Positions 7,364 to 18,027 are shown, counted from the stretch's first letter. The stretch is 34,246 nucleotides of DNA from an uncultured Spirochaetaceae bacterium (GCA_902783155.1 CACZPR010000064.1:1-34246), one strand, 5' to 3'. Program-made: numbers and translations. Notes: generated from the letters alone by a model not told the origin.

Positions 7364-10300
7364 GTGAACAGCGTTATTGTTATTGTAATTTCAGTGGTCT
7401 TGTCGGCGATTGTGTGTATTGTGATTAGGGCGATTGACAAAAATCAAAACGCCAAGGAATCGGTGAAAAAATATGCCGACCGTCGTCAAAAGGAATTTGA
7501 GGAATATTTCAAAAAACAGACCGAGGACCTTAAGTTTCTGCAGAGCGAACTTGAAAGCCATGACTCACAGGCGGTTGCGGCCGTAAAGAAGCTTGACAGC
7601 CAGAAGGCAGAGTTCGATAACATGGCCGAAGACCTTGCGGGGCAGGTGGCACGTGTTGATGAAATTTCCGGACGCATAGATTCCTACGACTCAGCCATAC
7701 AGAATTTGATGGAGATGACCAGCGCTGTAGAACAGAATCTCCAGAGAATCAAGGACGAGGCCGACATAATCGACAAGTTCAACGCACGCCTTGACGAGCA
7801 GAAGAAAAAGATTATCTCAATTGACAAGCAGATTCCGGCTCTGGTTGAAAAATTCTCCGACTCCAACGAGGACAGCCTGAAACATCTGGGCGAAAATCTT
7901 TTGGACGAATATGAGAGCCGCGCGAGGTCCATTTCCGACTCCACATCCCAGGCGCTTGAGGAAAACCGTGTAATAATGGAAAAGATTGCCTCCGACATCA
8001 AGGCGACATACGAGAGTGCTTCGGAGAGGGCTCAGACTCTGGAGGACGAGGCTTTTGCCCAGCTCAAGGACACCGTGAACACCCGCAACGAAAACCTTTT
8101 GCTGGAAATCGATACCCAGACCAAGCAGCTCCAGGCCTTGATTGACGGTCGCATAGAGACTGCCCAGGAGTCAATCAACGAGCAGACCGAAAATTTCAAC
8201 GCATCTCTTGACGGACAGAAAAAGGCGTTCGACCGTGAGTATGAAATCAAGGTGAAGGAGATTTCCGACAGCCTCAACGCCCGCATGGGAGAAATCCACG
8301 AGGAATTTGCTGAAAAGCTGGAGAAGCTGGAGCAGTTCGTGGTTGACCGCACCAATTCACTTGACAACGCATGCAACGAAAAGACCAACGCCCTTGCCAT
8401 ATCGTTCAACGAAAATTCGGCCAGCATAGCGTCCATGTTCCAGGAGAAGGCCGGGGATTTGGAAAGCTCCTTCAACGAGAAGCTCCAGAACCTTATCCTT
8501 TCGTTCAGCCAGAAGACAAAGGACTTTGAGGACGAGTACAACACAAGGAACGACTCACTCAGCAGCGCGTTCAATGCACAGGCGGCCCTTCTTGAGAACA
8601 CGTACAAGGAGAACACGTCCCAGCTCATTTCCGATTTTGACGACAAGACCAATTCCCTCATCCAGAATTTTGAGGCCCGCACAAGGAAGATTGATGACGA
8701 AATCAACTCAAAGACGGGAACCCTTGATGCCGAGGTTGACGAGAGACTTAAGAAGGTCGAATCCAATGTTCTGGAGCGCATGGACAACGCTACCGCAGCC
8801 CTTGAGGAAAGGACCCGCGCGGTGGAGGACACTGTTTACGAGACGACCGACAGCCTTTCGACCACACTTGGCGACAGGATTCAGGAGCTGCAGGACGAGG
8901 TTGAGGACAAGGCCCGCAGTCTGGAGGACAATGTTGGCGACATAACCAAGCGTCTGGAGGATGCCGTTGATGAAAGGACATCCGCTCTGGAGGCGAAGGT
9001 GAACGAGACCATAGAGAACCTTTCTTCTTCTGTTGACGAGCGGACCACCAGCCTCAAGGATTCTGTTGACGAGCGCACCACGGCACTTGAGGAGAAGGTA
9101 AACGAGACCATAGAAAATCTTGCGTCCTCTGTTGACGAGCGCACCACAAGCCTTGAGGATTCCGTGAACGGACGTGTTTCCGAACTGGAGGATGGCCTTA
9201 CATCGCGCACCGACGAACTGGAGACCCGCATTGTCGATACCTTGGACAGTCTCCAGAAGGATGTGGACTCAAGGGTTTCCACACTGGAGGACAGCGTTGG
9301 AAGCACAATCACAAATCTCTCCACATCGGTCAACGACAGGACCGGAAGTCTGGAGGAGCAGGTCACAAGCAGAATCGAGTCCCTTTCTTCGGATGTGGAG
9401 ACAAGAACATCGTCGCTTGAAAGCAATGTGTCCGACGTTCTGTCAAACCTTATGGAGTCCGTGCAGTCAAGGACATCGACACTTGTGGATTCTTTGACCA
9501 CCGCCATGGACAATCTTTCCTCAAACATCGGGACAAGGACCGAGAACATGGAGACCAGCCTGGACGAGCGTCTTACCAGCCTCACCGATTCCGTCGATTC
9601 AAGGACAAAGGCAATCGAGGATGCTCTTGCGGAAAAGACTTACACTCTTTCTGCGTCCCTTGACGAAAAGACCGGGGCAATCGCATCCGACCTTGCCGAG
9701 CGTTCCGCATCCCTTGAGGAGCAGGTCAGGGACAAGACCGGAAATCTTTCGGACGATATGTTCCAGCGCATATCCGATTTGGAGCAGAGCCTTACCCAGC
9801 GCACCGACGATCTTTCCGACGAGCTTGACAGCAGGACGACAAATCTCCAGAACAGGCTGGAGGAAAAGACGGACTCTCTTGACAATGAGCTGAACGAGCG
9901 TGTCGCAGAACTTACAAATTCTCTTGCGGAGAAGACTGGAGCTCTTGACAATGAACTGAACGAACGTGTCACCGAGCTTACAAATTCTCTGGAGGAAAAG
10001 ACCACCGCCCTGTCCAATACTATAGAAGAAAGAACGGACACCCTTGGCGAGAATCTTGGAGAAAAAATCTCCACACTCTCCGACGGGGCCTACGACAAGC
10101 TTGAAAATCTTTCGACATATCTTTCGGAAAAGACCGGAAGCCTGGAGGACGAGCTTAACTCCCGCACGTCCGCAATCGAGGACAGCCTTAACGAAAAAAC
10201 GGAGAGCCTCACAAATTCTGTCGAGGAGGAGACATCCGCAATCGAAAGGAAGTTCACGGACAAACTTTCGGAGCTTTCCGATTTGGTTGACCAGAAGACA

Positions 10301-13300
10301 ATGTCCTTCGAGACATCCGTTACAAATGTCGTTTCCACGCTGAACAGTTCCGTCGATGTCAGGACTCAGGAGATAATCGACAATGTTGATTCCGTGGTTG
10401 AGACGCTCAAGGCATCTGTCGAGGAGAAGAAGCAGAATCTTGAGGACGATGTGGAAAGCCGCATTCAGACATTGACTGACAATCTTGGCGATGCAGTGCA
10501 GAATTTCCAGAACGACCTTGACACAAGGACGGAGGCAATGAGGAGCGACCTTGACTCGCAAATCCAGAGCCTCACAGACAGTCTGCGTGAGTCCACCGAT
10601 AATTTCTCCAGCCTCATGGAAGAAAAGACCGGAAATCTGGAGGAGGAGCTTAACGAGCGTACCACAAATCTGAATGTGTCGCTTGACGCAAAGACCGCGG
10701 CAATCGAGGATTCAATCCGCCTGAAGACCGAGGAGCTTTCCGAAAACATAGACAGCAGAATCAACGAGCTGGAGACCTCTGTTAACGAGCGTACCCAGAC
10801 TTATTCCGACGACATAGACACGCGCACCCAGAACTTTGAGGATTCCGTCAACAACCGCATCGAGGAGCTTGAGTCTTTGATGAGGACCCGCACGGACAGC
10901 ATGGAAGAGACCTATACATCCGTGGCGGAGCGTCTTGAAGGTTCTGTCGCGTCCAGGACCGAGGCCCTTGAAAATGGAATCACCCAGAAGACAACAAATC
11001 TGGAGGAGTATGTTGACACAAGGACCAAGACCGTCGAGGAGTCATGCAAGGAGCGTCTCAGCAAGATGCTCGCAGCCTTCAACGAGAGGGCGGGCAACAT
11101 CGACACCGGCATAAAGAAGAAGCTGTCCGAAATCTCCGACTCGCTGACAGACAAGAATTCCGCGCTCACAACCGAGGTCCGTGAAAAGACTTCCGTTCTT
11201 GGAACCCTCATCAACGATTTGACCAAGGCACTGGAGAACGCAATCAAGGAAAAGACCGGAAGCCTGTCCGACGAGCTTGAAAGCCGCACATCAAGCATTG
11301 ACGCTGATCTGAAGCAGAAGACCACGTCGCTCACGACAACGTTCAACGACAAATTCCTTGCGCTGGAGTCTGAAATCCGCCAGAAGGCCAACGACCTCAA
11401 CGCCCGCACATCGACAATCAGCTCCGACATCAAGAAGAAGACTGACTCCCTTGAATCGCTTTTGCAGCAGAAACTTGACGAGATGACATTCAACGTGCAG
11501 CAGGAGACCGAGAACGCCATCGAGAAGTACCACGTCACGACCGAAACCTACGACCAGGATGTCCAGAACCATACCGACGAACTGTACAACGCGCTCCAGA
11601 CAAGGGTTGCCGAACTTTCCGACCAGATTAAGGACAAGGAAGGTTCTCTTGAGGCCGGAATCAACCAGAGAATCGAGGAGATGATTGAGGAGGTAAGGCA
11701 GAGGGCTGAGGAGGCAATCGCCCACTACGCCGAGACCACCGGAAACTATACACGTAATATAGAAAACAAGACCGCGGAACTTAGGGCTGCCCTTGAAGAA
11801 AGGACCGGCGCTCTTGAACAGCAGATTAACGATTCGTCCGGAACTCTCCACACCCAGGTTGTTGACAAGCTGAACTCACTGATTGAGGACGTGCAGACAA
11901 AGACCAACCTTGCCATAGCACAGTACACCGAGCTTACGGAGAACTACACGACCGACATCGAGCAGCGTACATCCGATTTGCGCGAGGCACTTGAGGACCG
12001 CACATCCGACTTGCAGGACACAATCGACACAAGGATTTCCTCCATCGAGGATTCCGTTGACGAACGTGCGGGAGCAATGGAGGACAAGATAAACGACACG
12101 CTGGACAGTTTGCAGACTTCCGTTGACACAAAGACCGAGAGCCTTTCCGTTTCTGTGGAGAACAGGCTTTCAACTCTGGAGTCCACATTGACCGAGCGTT
12201 CCAACAATCTGATTCAGTCCCTTGAAAACACAATGTCATCGCTTGAGGGGGATGTCACCACACGCTCCACGGATTTAACCGAGTCAATCACATCAAAACT
12301 CACCGCGCTGATTGAGAATGCGACCAACACATCGAGCAGCTTGATTTCCGATACCGAGAGCAAGGTTGCCGCGTTGATTGAGAATGCGCCCAACTCATCA
12401 AGCAGCCTGATTTCCGATACAGAGAACAGGGTTTCCGCTCTGGAGGAGGATGTCAACGACCGCTCCACCAAGCTTTCCGAATCAATAGAAGAAAGAATGT
12501 CGGAACTGGAGGACAAACTCACATCCCGCACATCAAATCTTTCGGACGACCTGGAGGACCGCATTTCGGAACTGGAGGAGACTGTTTCCGGACGTTCCAG
12601 CACATTGAAATCCGATGTCGAGGGCAGGCTTGCGGATTTGGAGGACGAGCTTAACAACCGTACCAACACACTCGCGGACAGCCTTGAAGACCGCATGTCG
12701 GAGCTGGAGGACAATGTTAACGACCGCTCCGTCACTCTGAAGAACGACATAGAGGGCCGTCTTGCAGATTTGGAGGAGGAGCTTACAGGTCGCTCGTCAT
12801 CTTTGACCGAGAATCTTGAAGGCCGCATGTCAAGTCTTGAGGACGATGTCAATACACGTTCGGCCAAACTTAAGAACACAATAGAGACCACGCTTGCCGC
12901 CCTGACCGAGGGACTTACTGGACGCACATCATCCGTGACAGAAAACCTTGAGCAGCGCATGGGCGAACTTGAAAGCATAGTCAGTGGACGCTCCTCGGGA
13001 ATGAAGGACGACCTTGAGAGCAGGCTTGCTGTCCTTGCATCAGAAATTGCGACAAGGACGGGTGCTGTTTCCGACAGTCTTGAAGAAAAACTTGCGGAAG
13101 TCGAGCAGCTTGTCAGCGGAAAATCCGGCTCCCTTAAGGCGAAGGTCGAGGACAGTCTTGCGGCTCTGGAGGAGGAACTCAACACACGTTCATCCACGCT
13201 CTCGGATTCTCTTGAAGACCGCATGACAAATCTTGAGGAGTCCGTGGAAAACAGGTCCGGGACTTTGCAGACTGAAATTGAGGACAGGCTTGGTGAACTG

Positions 13301-16300
13301 GAGGATGGACTCTATGCCCGCTCGTCAACCCTTTCAGAAAATGTCGAGTCAAGGATGAGCGAGCTGGAGGATTCCGTAAACGGAAGGTCCGATGCCCTTC
13401 GCGAGAATATTGAGACACGCATGTCGGAGCTGGAAGATTCCCTTGACACCCGTTCAAAGACTCTGAGCGACAGTCTGGAGGAGCGCATTTCAACTCTGGA
13501 GAACATGGTCAACGGAAAGTCGTCCACACTTAAGGCCGACCTTGAAAACCGTCTTGCCGAAATCGACGAGCAGATGAACCGCCGTTCAGACACACTGAGC
13601 GACAGTCTGGAGAACCGCCTTAAGGATTTGGAGCAGAACATTGGCGACAGGACCAGCGCGCTTTCAGATTCAATCGACGAACGCTACGGACTTCTGGACA
13701 CCAGGGTTTCTACCAACACCACTACAATAGAAGAGAACCTTGCAAAGACAATCAACGCCATAACATCCGCAGTCAACGGAAGAACAAACGACTTTGCGGG
13801 CAAGGTCAACACACGCCTTGAGGAGCTTTCCGCGACACTTGAAGAAAAGTCCGGGGCAATCGAGGACGACGTGAACAATAGAATTGAGTCCCTGACCGCG
13901 AACGTCAACGAACGCATCTCGCCGCTGGAGGATTTCATCAACGGAAAGAGCACGGAGATTATTGAGGACGTTGTTTCCAGGACACGCAACCTTGAGAACG
14001 AGGTCCACTCAAAGACAGAGGCCCTGCAGAACATGGTCGAGGAAAGGACAACGGAGCTGCAGAACGAAGTCTACTCGCGCACAGACAGCCTCACGTCCGA
14101 GCTTCGCGGAAAGGTTGACTATCTGGAGCAGAACATCAACAAATCCACCGCTGGACTTGAAAGTTCCTTCAGCAACAGGACCGAGACAATCAGGCAGGAT
14201 TTTGACACACGCTCAACGGATCTTGAGGAGGCCGTAAGAAATCTGACGGAAAGCATCACTACTTCCGTGAACGAAAAGACATCGAACCTTGCGGAATCCG
14301 TGGAGACTTTGATTACAAATCTGGAGAACATGGTCAACGAGAGGACGGGAAACCTTACAAGCTCCGTCACCGACAGGACCAATTCTCTTGAAAATGAACT
14401 TACGACACGGACCGACGCCCTTGTGAACCTCATCGAGTCCAAGACTTCATCAATGGAGAAGAACGCCGACGAGCGCACCAATGAGGTTGAGCAGAGCCTG
14501 AAAGACAGGACAGCCGGAATCGAAAAGACATACTCCGCAAGAATCACGGGGCTTGCCAAGATGTACCAGGACAAAACTTCGTCCATCACCAAGGCAATCA
14601 AGGTCAACGTTGGCGCACTGGAGAAGGACCTTAACGACAAGATTACCGCCCTCATTTCTTCTGTCAAGGAAAGGACCCAGAATCTGGACAAGAATGTTCT
14701 TGGAGTCACAAGCGCCCTTGAGCAGTCAGTCAATGAGAGGACATCGGGTCTGGAGGAGTCGGTGCAGACCCTGGTGGACACCCTTCTTGCCAAGTTCGAT
14801 GAAAAGTCCGAGGCCCTCAAGTCCGACATCATCACAAGGACGAACGAGCTGGACGACATGGTTGGACACAAGACATCCGCTCTTAGCGATTCAGTCAACG
14901 CTCGTACCTCAACAATGGAGGAAGAGTTTGGCGAAAGGATTGCGGCCCTCTCAAATACAATTGAGTCCAGAACAGGGGAGCTTGCGGAGAGCCTTGAAGA
15001 AAAGACGGAAAGCCTTGATTCCAGACTCACCCGGCAGATTGAGGAAATCCAGGAGTCGATGGAGTCCCGGACCGATGCAATCAGGCAGGACCTTGAAACA
15101 AGGACCACGGCATTGCGCCAGGCTGTTCAGGATACCGACGCGGATGTTTCGGACGCAATCAACACGAAGGTCAACACAATCACGGCTGATTTGGTCGAAA
15201 AGGTTTCCGCTCTGGAGACCCTGGTCCAGCAGAGGACACAGGAGCTTGAGTCTGTCTCCAACAGCAGCATAGAGGAGTTCAAGAACAAGGTCATGGCCAC
15301 GCTTTCAAGCGCAAGGCAGGCGGCGGCTGTTTTGGACACGGAGACCGCGGAAAATACGCAGAGGCTTGATGCCCTCCAGACATCCCTTGATTCAAGGGCT
15401 CAGGAGATGCAGGCCAAGTATGACCAGCTTTTTGAGGAGGCCTATCTCAAGGCGGAGCAGAAGGAGTCTGCGGCTTACGACAAGTACAAGGAGATGAGCG
15501 TTTCACATCTGGACACATACAAGCAGGAGCTTCAGCAGTATGTCGCACAGATGCAGCAGAACATTTCAGACTCTCTGAATGCCGTTCAGACCAAGGCGGA
15601 CACAATCCATGCCGAGGTCGAGGAAGCGATTGCCGATACACGTGCCAAGTACGAGTCTGCTCTGGAGGAGTCCAGGGCCATCGGTGTCAAGGTCAACGAG
15701 GAGACAAGCTCTGCGTCCGAACGTCTTGCAGAATTTGAGAAGGAGATTAAGGACCAGTTTGCCGTGTTCGATGCGAATCTTACCAAGGCCATGCAGTCCG
15801 TCGCGCAGGATTATGACAGCAAGCAGTCGTCGTTCCTTGCGGGTCTTGACAGGCAGCTGGACAAGTATAAGGAAGAAATGGAGTACCGCTTCAACGCGCT
15901 CAACTCTTCAAGCGGCGACATAGAAAAACTGGAGGAAGCCCTCCGCAAGATTATGGAGCAGTCACAGGCCAGGGTTCTTGGTGATTTTGAAAAGTTCACG
16001 TCGAGCATTTCTAAAAACCACGTCAGCTTTGAGACATCGCTTAAGTCAAGGAGCGACAAACTCAAGGAGGAGATTGAATCCCTGGAGACCAGCGTTGAGG
16101 AGCTTAAGCAGAAGTCCTACGCCACGGTCGGTTCTCAGCTGAAGGATTTTGAGAACAGCTTCTCCATGGACCTGCAGCAGCGTGAGGCGGAAATCAACCA
16201 GCAGCTTTCCGACTGGAAGAACAAGTTTGACACAAGGATTGAAAATTTCAGCAACTCGTACGAGGAGAGCAGGCGCGACATGGAGACCAAATATGCCGAC

Positions 16301-18010
16301 CAGCTCAAGGCCAGAATCGAGGAGATTGAAAACAAGACCGTCGCACAGGAGAACACATTCCAGGCGAACCTGCAGGCAGGACAGTCCACAATCCAGAACC
16401 AGATTAACACGGTCAACCAGCGTCTGCATGATTTTATCGAGCAGTACCGCGAGGCATTGAAGAACACGTCCGAACAGGCCACCGCGCTTTTGAAACAGGA
16501 GAGCGACGACTACAACAGGCGTGTCTCGGAGCAGATGCAGGCCAACCTGAAGAACATGAACTCCCAGTTCGAGGAGATGCGTGAGACAATCGAAAAACGC
16601 CAGAAGGAGGAGAACCACCTCATCGACGCTTCAATCGAGGACTTCAACTCATGGAAGCAGAAGATTACCCAGCAGTACAAGGACTCCAGCTCACAGTACG
16701 AGGAGCAGCTTGCCATGTTCACTCAGAAGCAGAAGCAGGGACTTGCCGACCTTGACGAAAAGACAAGGGAATCACGTCTGAAGGTCCAGCAGGATATCCA
16801 GACCCTGAACGACAAGGCCGACGACGCTCTCCGTGAGTACGAGGAAAGGGCAAAGCAGGTCATGGAGCAGCTCCAGGAAAGATGCACGTCCGTACTCCAG
16901 AGTACCCAGGGCATGTTCTCTGAGGCTACAAGCCAGGCCGACATGAAGATTAAGAATCTCAAGAGGGATCTGCAGGAGACTGCCGACGGAGACAGGACCG
17001 CGTACCAGAAGATGATTACACGGCTGAACGACGACACGAACAATCTCCAGCTCAAGATTGATGAAATCAACAAGGGAATCTCAAGGTTCACGGCACAGAC
17101 CGGAATATTCGACAAGGCGGACCAGCTCAGAAAACAGCTTGACGCTTCAATCGAGGGTCTCAAGGAAAAGATTAACGGATTTGCGACCTACGAGGCAAAG
17201 GTAATCAACCTGAAAAACCAGATGGACCAGATTCAGAAACTTGCCGGCGAAATCGACTCACGCATGTCGGGCTACAACACACAGAAGAACCAGCTTGACT
17301 CCCTGGACCAGAAGTTCTCCAGAATCATGGCGCTCAGCAACTCCATGGACGAAAAGATTGCCGAACTCAACACGAGCAGCGACAACCTTGTGAACATGCA
17401 GCACACAATCCAGAATTTCCAGAACTCAATCAGCGGCATACAGGCTCAGTACGACAGAATTGAGAACAAGGCCGCCATGATAGAGAAGGTTGCGACCAAC
17501 GTGGACAACACCGCGGACCGCATACTGGATTTGGAGAAGAGGCTCATCGTCTGTGACAAGCAGCTGAACACAATGCCGACCAAGGTTGAGGACCTCCAGA
17601 GCGGAATCAAGAGGATTATGGACAACAACGAAAAAATCAGCGATGCCGTTGACAAGCTTTCGTCGCTCCAGAAGATTTTTGATGAAACCGAGGACCGCAT
17701 TGACGGACTGAACGAAAGGATGGACGAGATTTCTGTTACCGAGGAGAGGTTGCAGCGTCTGACCGAGGTTGCGGAAGAGCAGATAAACGACTTCAAGGTT
17801 TTGGGAAAAGTCACGACCGCAAAGAAGAAGGACGGGGCTTCCTCCAAAAAATCCATGAAGGCGGGTTCATCCAGCATAACGCCAAGCCTTAAGGAAAGCG
17901 TGCGCTCGCTGAAGGAGAAGGGCTGGACAAACGAGGAGATTGCGTCAAGCCTGAGAATAAGCGAGGACACTGTTGACCTTATCCTTGATGTGCCGTCGGA
18001 TGATGAGTAG
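7364..18010 (+). CDS. giant SpiroCoCo-type coiled-coil protein, membrane-anchored, HTH-like tail
   Basis: The protein has 3548 residues, roughly 390 kDa. Residues 2-22 (NSVIVIVISVVLSAIVCIVIR) form a single hydrophobic segment followed by Lys/Arg-rich sequence, so by the positive-inside rule the bulk should be cytoplasmic. Residues about 30-236 are coiled coil. Residues 237-2630 are 217 eleven-residue units (pattern x-[VLI]-x-x-[RK]-[TS]-x-x-[LI]-x-x). Residues 2631-3450 are conventional Gln/Lys/Glu-rich coiled coil. A Lys/Ser linker (AKKKDGASSKKSMKAGSS) leads to a C-terminal HTH-like segment, LKEKGWTNEEIASSLRISED. It resembles proteins annotated SpiroCoCo in treponemes; function is not established, and a filamentous scaffold tied to the inner membrane is an inference. 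The GTG start has only a weak GGGTG upstream, but it is the start that preserves the membrane anchor. Confidence 0.9.
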   Translation: MNSVIVIVISVVLSAIVCIVIRAIDKNQNAKESVKKYADRRQKEFEEYFKKQTEDLKFLQSELESHDSQAVAAVKKLDSQKAEFDNMAEDLAGQVARVDEISGRIDSYDSAIQNLMEMTSAVEQNLQRIKDEADIIDKFNARLDEQKKKIISIDKQIPALVEKFSDSNEDSLKHLGENLLDEYESRARSISDSTSQALEENRVIMEKIASDIKATYESASERAQTLEDEAFAQLKDTVNTRNENLLLEIDTQTKQLQALIDGRIETAQESINEQTENFNASLDGQKKAFDREYEIKVKEISDSLNARMGEIHEEFAEKLEKLEQFVVDRTNSLDNACNEKTNALAISFNENSASIASMFQEKAGDLESSFNEKLQNLILSFSQKTKDFEDEYNTRNDSLSSAFNAQAALLENTYKENTSQLISDFDDKTNSLIQNFEARTRKIDDEINSKTGTLDAEVDERLKKVESNVLERMDNATAALEERTRAVEDTVYETTDSLSTTLGDRIQELQDEVEDKARSLEDNVGDITKRLEDAVDERTSALEAKVNETIENLSSSVDERTTSLKDSVDERTTALEEKVNETIENLASSVDERTTSLEDSVNGRVSELEDGLTSRTDELETRIVDTLDSLQKDVDSRVSTLEDSVGSTITNLSTSVNDRTGSLEEQVTSRIESLSSDVETRTSSLESNVSDVLSNLMESVQSRTSTLVDSLTTAMDNLSSNIGTRTENMETSLDERLTSLTDSVDSRTKAIEDALAEKTYTLSASLDEKTGAIASDLAERSASLEEQVRDKTGNLSDDMFQRISDLEQSLTQRTDDLSDELDSRTTNLQNRLEEKTDSLDNELNERVAELTNSLAEKTGALDNELNERVTELTNSLEEKTTALSNTIEERTDTLGENLGEKISTLSDGAYDKLENLSTYLSEKTGSLEDELNSRTSAIEDSLNEKTESLTNSVEEETSAIERKFTDKLSELSDLVDQKTMSFETSVTNVVSTLNSSVDVRTQEIIDNVDSVVETLKASVEEKKQNLEDDVESRIQTLTDNLGDAVQNFQNDLDTRTEAMRSDLDSQIQSLTDSLRESTDNFSSLMEEKTGNLEEELNERTTNLNVSLDAKTAAIEDSIRLKTEELSENIDSRINELETSVNERTQTYSDDIDTRTQNFEDSVNNRIEELESLMRTRTDSMEETYTSVAERLEGSVASRTEALENGITQKTTNLEEYVDTRTKTVEESCKERLSKMLAAFNERAGNIDTGIKKKLSEISDSLTDKNSALTTEVREKTSVLGTLINDLTKALENAIKEKTGSLSDELESRTSSIDADLKQKTTSLTTTFNDKFLALESEIRQKANDLNARTSTISSDIKKKTDSLESLLQQKLDEMTFNVQQETENAIEKYHVTTETYDQDVQNHTDELYNALQTRVAELSDQIKDKEGSLEAGINQRIEEMIEEVRQRAEEAIAHYAETTGNYTRNIENKTAELRAALEERTGALEQQINDSSGTLHTQVVDKLNSLIEDVQTKTNLAIAQYTELTENYTTDIEQRTSDLREALEDRTSDLQDTIDTRISSIEDSVDERAGAMEDKINDTLDSLQTSVDTKTESLSVSVENRLSTLESTLTERSNNLIQSLENTMSSLEGDVTTRSTDLTESITSKLTALIENATNTSSSLISDTESKVAALIENAPNSSSSLISDTENRVSALEEDVNDRSTKLSESIEERMSELEDKLTSRTSNLSDDLEDRISELEETVSGRSSTLKSDVEGRLADLEDELNNRTNTLADSLEDRMSELEDNVNDRSVTLKNDIEGRLADLEEELTGRSSSLTENLEGRMSSLEDDVNTRSAKLKNTIETTLAALTEGLTGRTSSVTENLEQRMGELESIVSGRSSGMKDDLESRLAVLASEIATRTGAVSDSLEEKLAEVEQLVSGKSGSLKAKVEDSLAALEEELNTRSSTLSDSLEDRMTNLEESVENRSGTLQTEIEDRLGELEDGLYARSSTLSENVESRMSELEDSVNGRSDALRENIETRMSELEDSLDTRSKTLSDSLEERISTLENMVNGKSSTLKADLENRLAEIDEQMNRRSDTLSDSLENRLKDLEQNIGDRTSALSDSIDERYGLLDTRVSTNTTTIEENLAKTINAITSAVNGRTNDFAGKVNTRLEELSATLEEKSGAIEDDVNNRIESLTANVNERISPLEDFINGKSTEIIEDVVSRTRNLENEVHSKTEALQNMVEERTTELQNEVYSRTDSLTSELRGKVDYLEQNINKSTAGLESSFSNRTETIRQDFDTRSTDLEEAVRNLTESITTSVNEKTSNLAESVETLITNLENMVNERTGNLTSSVTDRTNSLENELTTRTDALVNLIESKTSSMEKNADERTNEVEQSLKDRTAGIEKTYSARITGLAKMYQDKTSSITKAIKVNVGALEKDLNDKITALISSVKERTQNLDKNVLGVTSALEQSVNERTSGLEESVQTLVDTLLAKFDEKSEALKSDIITRTNELDDMVGHKTSALSDSVNARTSTMEEEFGERIAALSNTIESRTGELAESLEEKTESLDSRLTRQIEEIQESMESRTDAIRQDLETRTTALRQAVQDTDADVSDAINTKVNTITADLVEKVSALETLVQQRTQELESVSNSSIEEFKNKVMATLSSARQAAAVLDTETAENTQRLDALQTSLDSRAQEMQAKYDQLFEEAYLKAEQKESAAYDKYKEMSVSHLDTYKQELQQYVAQMQQNISDSLNAVQTKADTIHAEVEEAIADTRAKYESALEESRAIGVKVNEETSSASERLAEFEKEIKDQFAVFDANLTKAMQSVAQDYDSKQSSFLAGLDRQLDKYKEEMEYRFNALNSSSGDIEKLEEALRKIMEQSQARVLGDFEKFTSSISKNHVSFETSLKSRSDKLKEEIESLETSVEELKQKSYATVGSQLKDFENSFSMDLQQREAEINQQLSDWKNKFDTRIENFSNSYEESRRDMETKYADQLKARIEEIENKTVAQENTFQANLQAGQSTIQNQINTVNQRLHDFIEQYREALKNTSEQATALLKQESDDYNRRVSEQMQANLKNMNSQFEEMRETIEKRQKEENHLIDASIEDFNSWKQKITQQYKDSSSQYEEQLAMFTQKQKQGLADLDEKTRESRLKVQQDIQTLNDKADDALREYEERAKQVMEQLQERCTSVLQSTQGMFSEATSQADMKIKNLKRDLQETADGDRTAYQKMITRLNDDTNNLQLKIDEINKGISRFTAQTGIFDKADQLRKQLDASIEGLKEKINGFATYEAKVINLKNQMDQIQKLAGEIDSRMSGYNTQKNQLDSLDQKFSRIMALSNSMDEKIAELNTSSDNLVNMQHTIQNFQNSISGIQAQYDRIENKAAMIEKVATNVDNTADRILDLEKRLIVCDKQLNTMPTKVEDLQSGIKRIMDNNEKISDAVDKLSSLQKIFDETEDRIDGLNERMDEISVTEERLQRLTEVAEEQINDFKVLGKVTTAKKKDGASSKKSMKAGSSSITPSLKESVRSLKEKGWTNEEIASSLRISEDTVDLILDVPSDDE
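8072..15253 (+). repeat. 217 in-register 33-bp units encoding 11-residue repeats
   Basis: Within the giant gene, units such as SVDERTTSLED, ELNERVAELTN and SLAEKTGALDN follow one another without gaps. Residues 237-2630 total 2394, that is 217 x 11 plus one 7-residue piece (RTSTISS, residues 1348-1354, bases 11405-11425). Hydrophobic residues hold positions 2 and 9, R/K position 5 and T/S position 6. From about 12440 to 13650 a 22-residue superperiod appears, alternating R-[ML]-x-x-L units with R-[ST]-x-x-L units. Individual units are diverged at DNA level. Confidence 0.9.
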
Positions 18011-18027
18011 GAAGTTTTCATTTGAAT

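Noticed and set aside
12214..13224. Long antisense frames opposite the giant gene (also 8032-8832, 8881-9585, 14119-15108, minus)
   Set aside because: They are mirror frames of the 33-bp repeats, whose codons rarely give reverse stops. They are Ser/Arg-rich, lack ribosome sites and have no recognisable domain.
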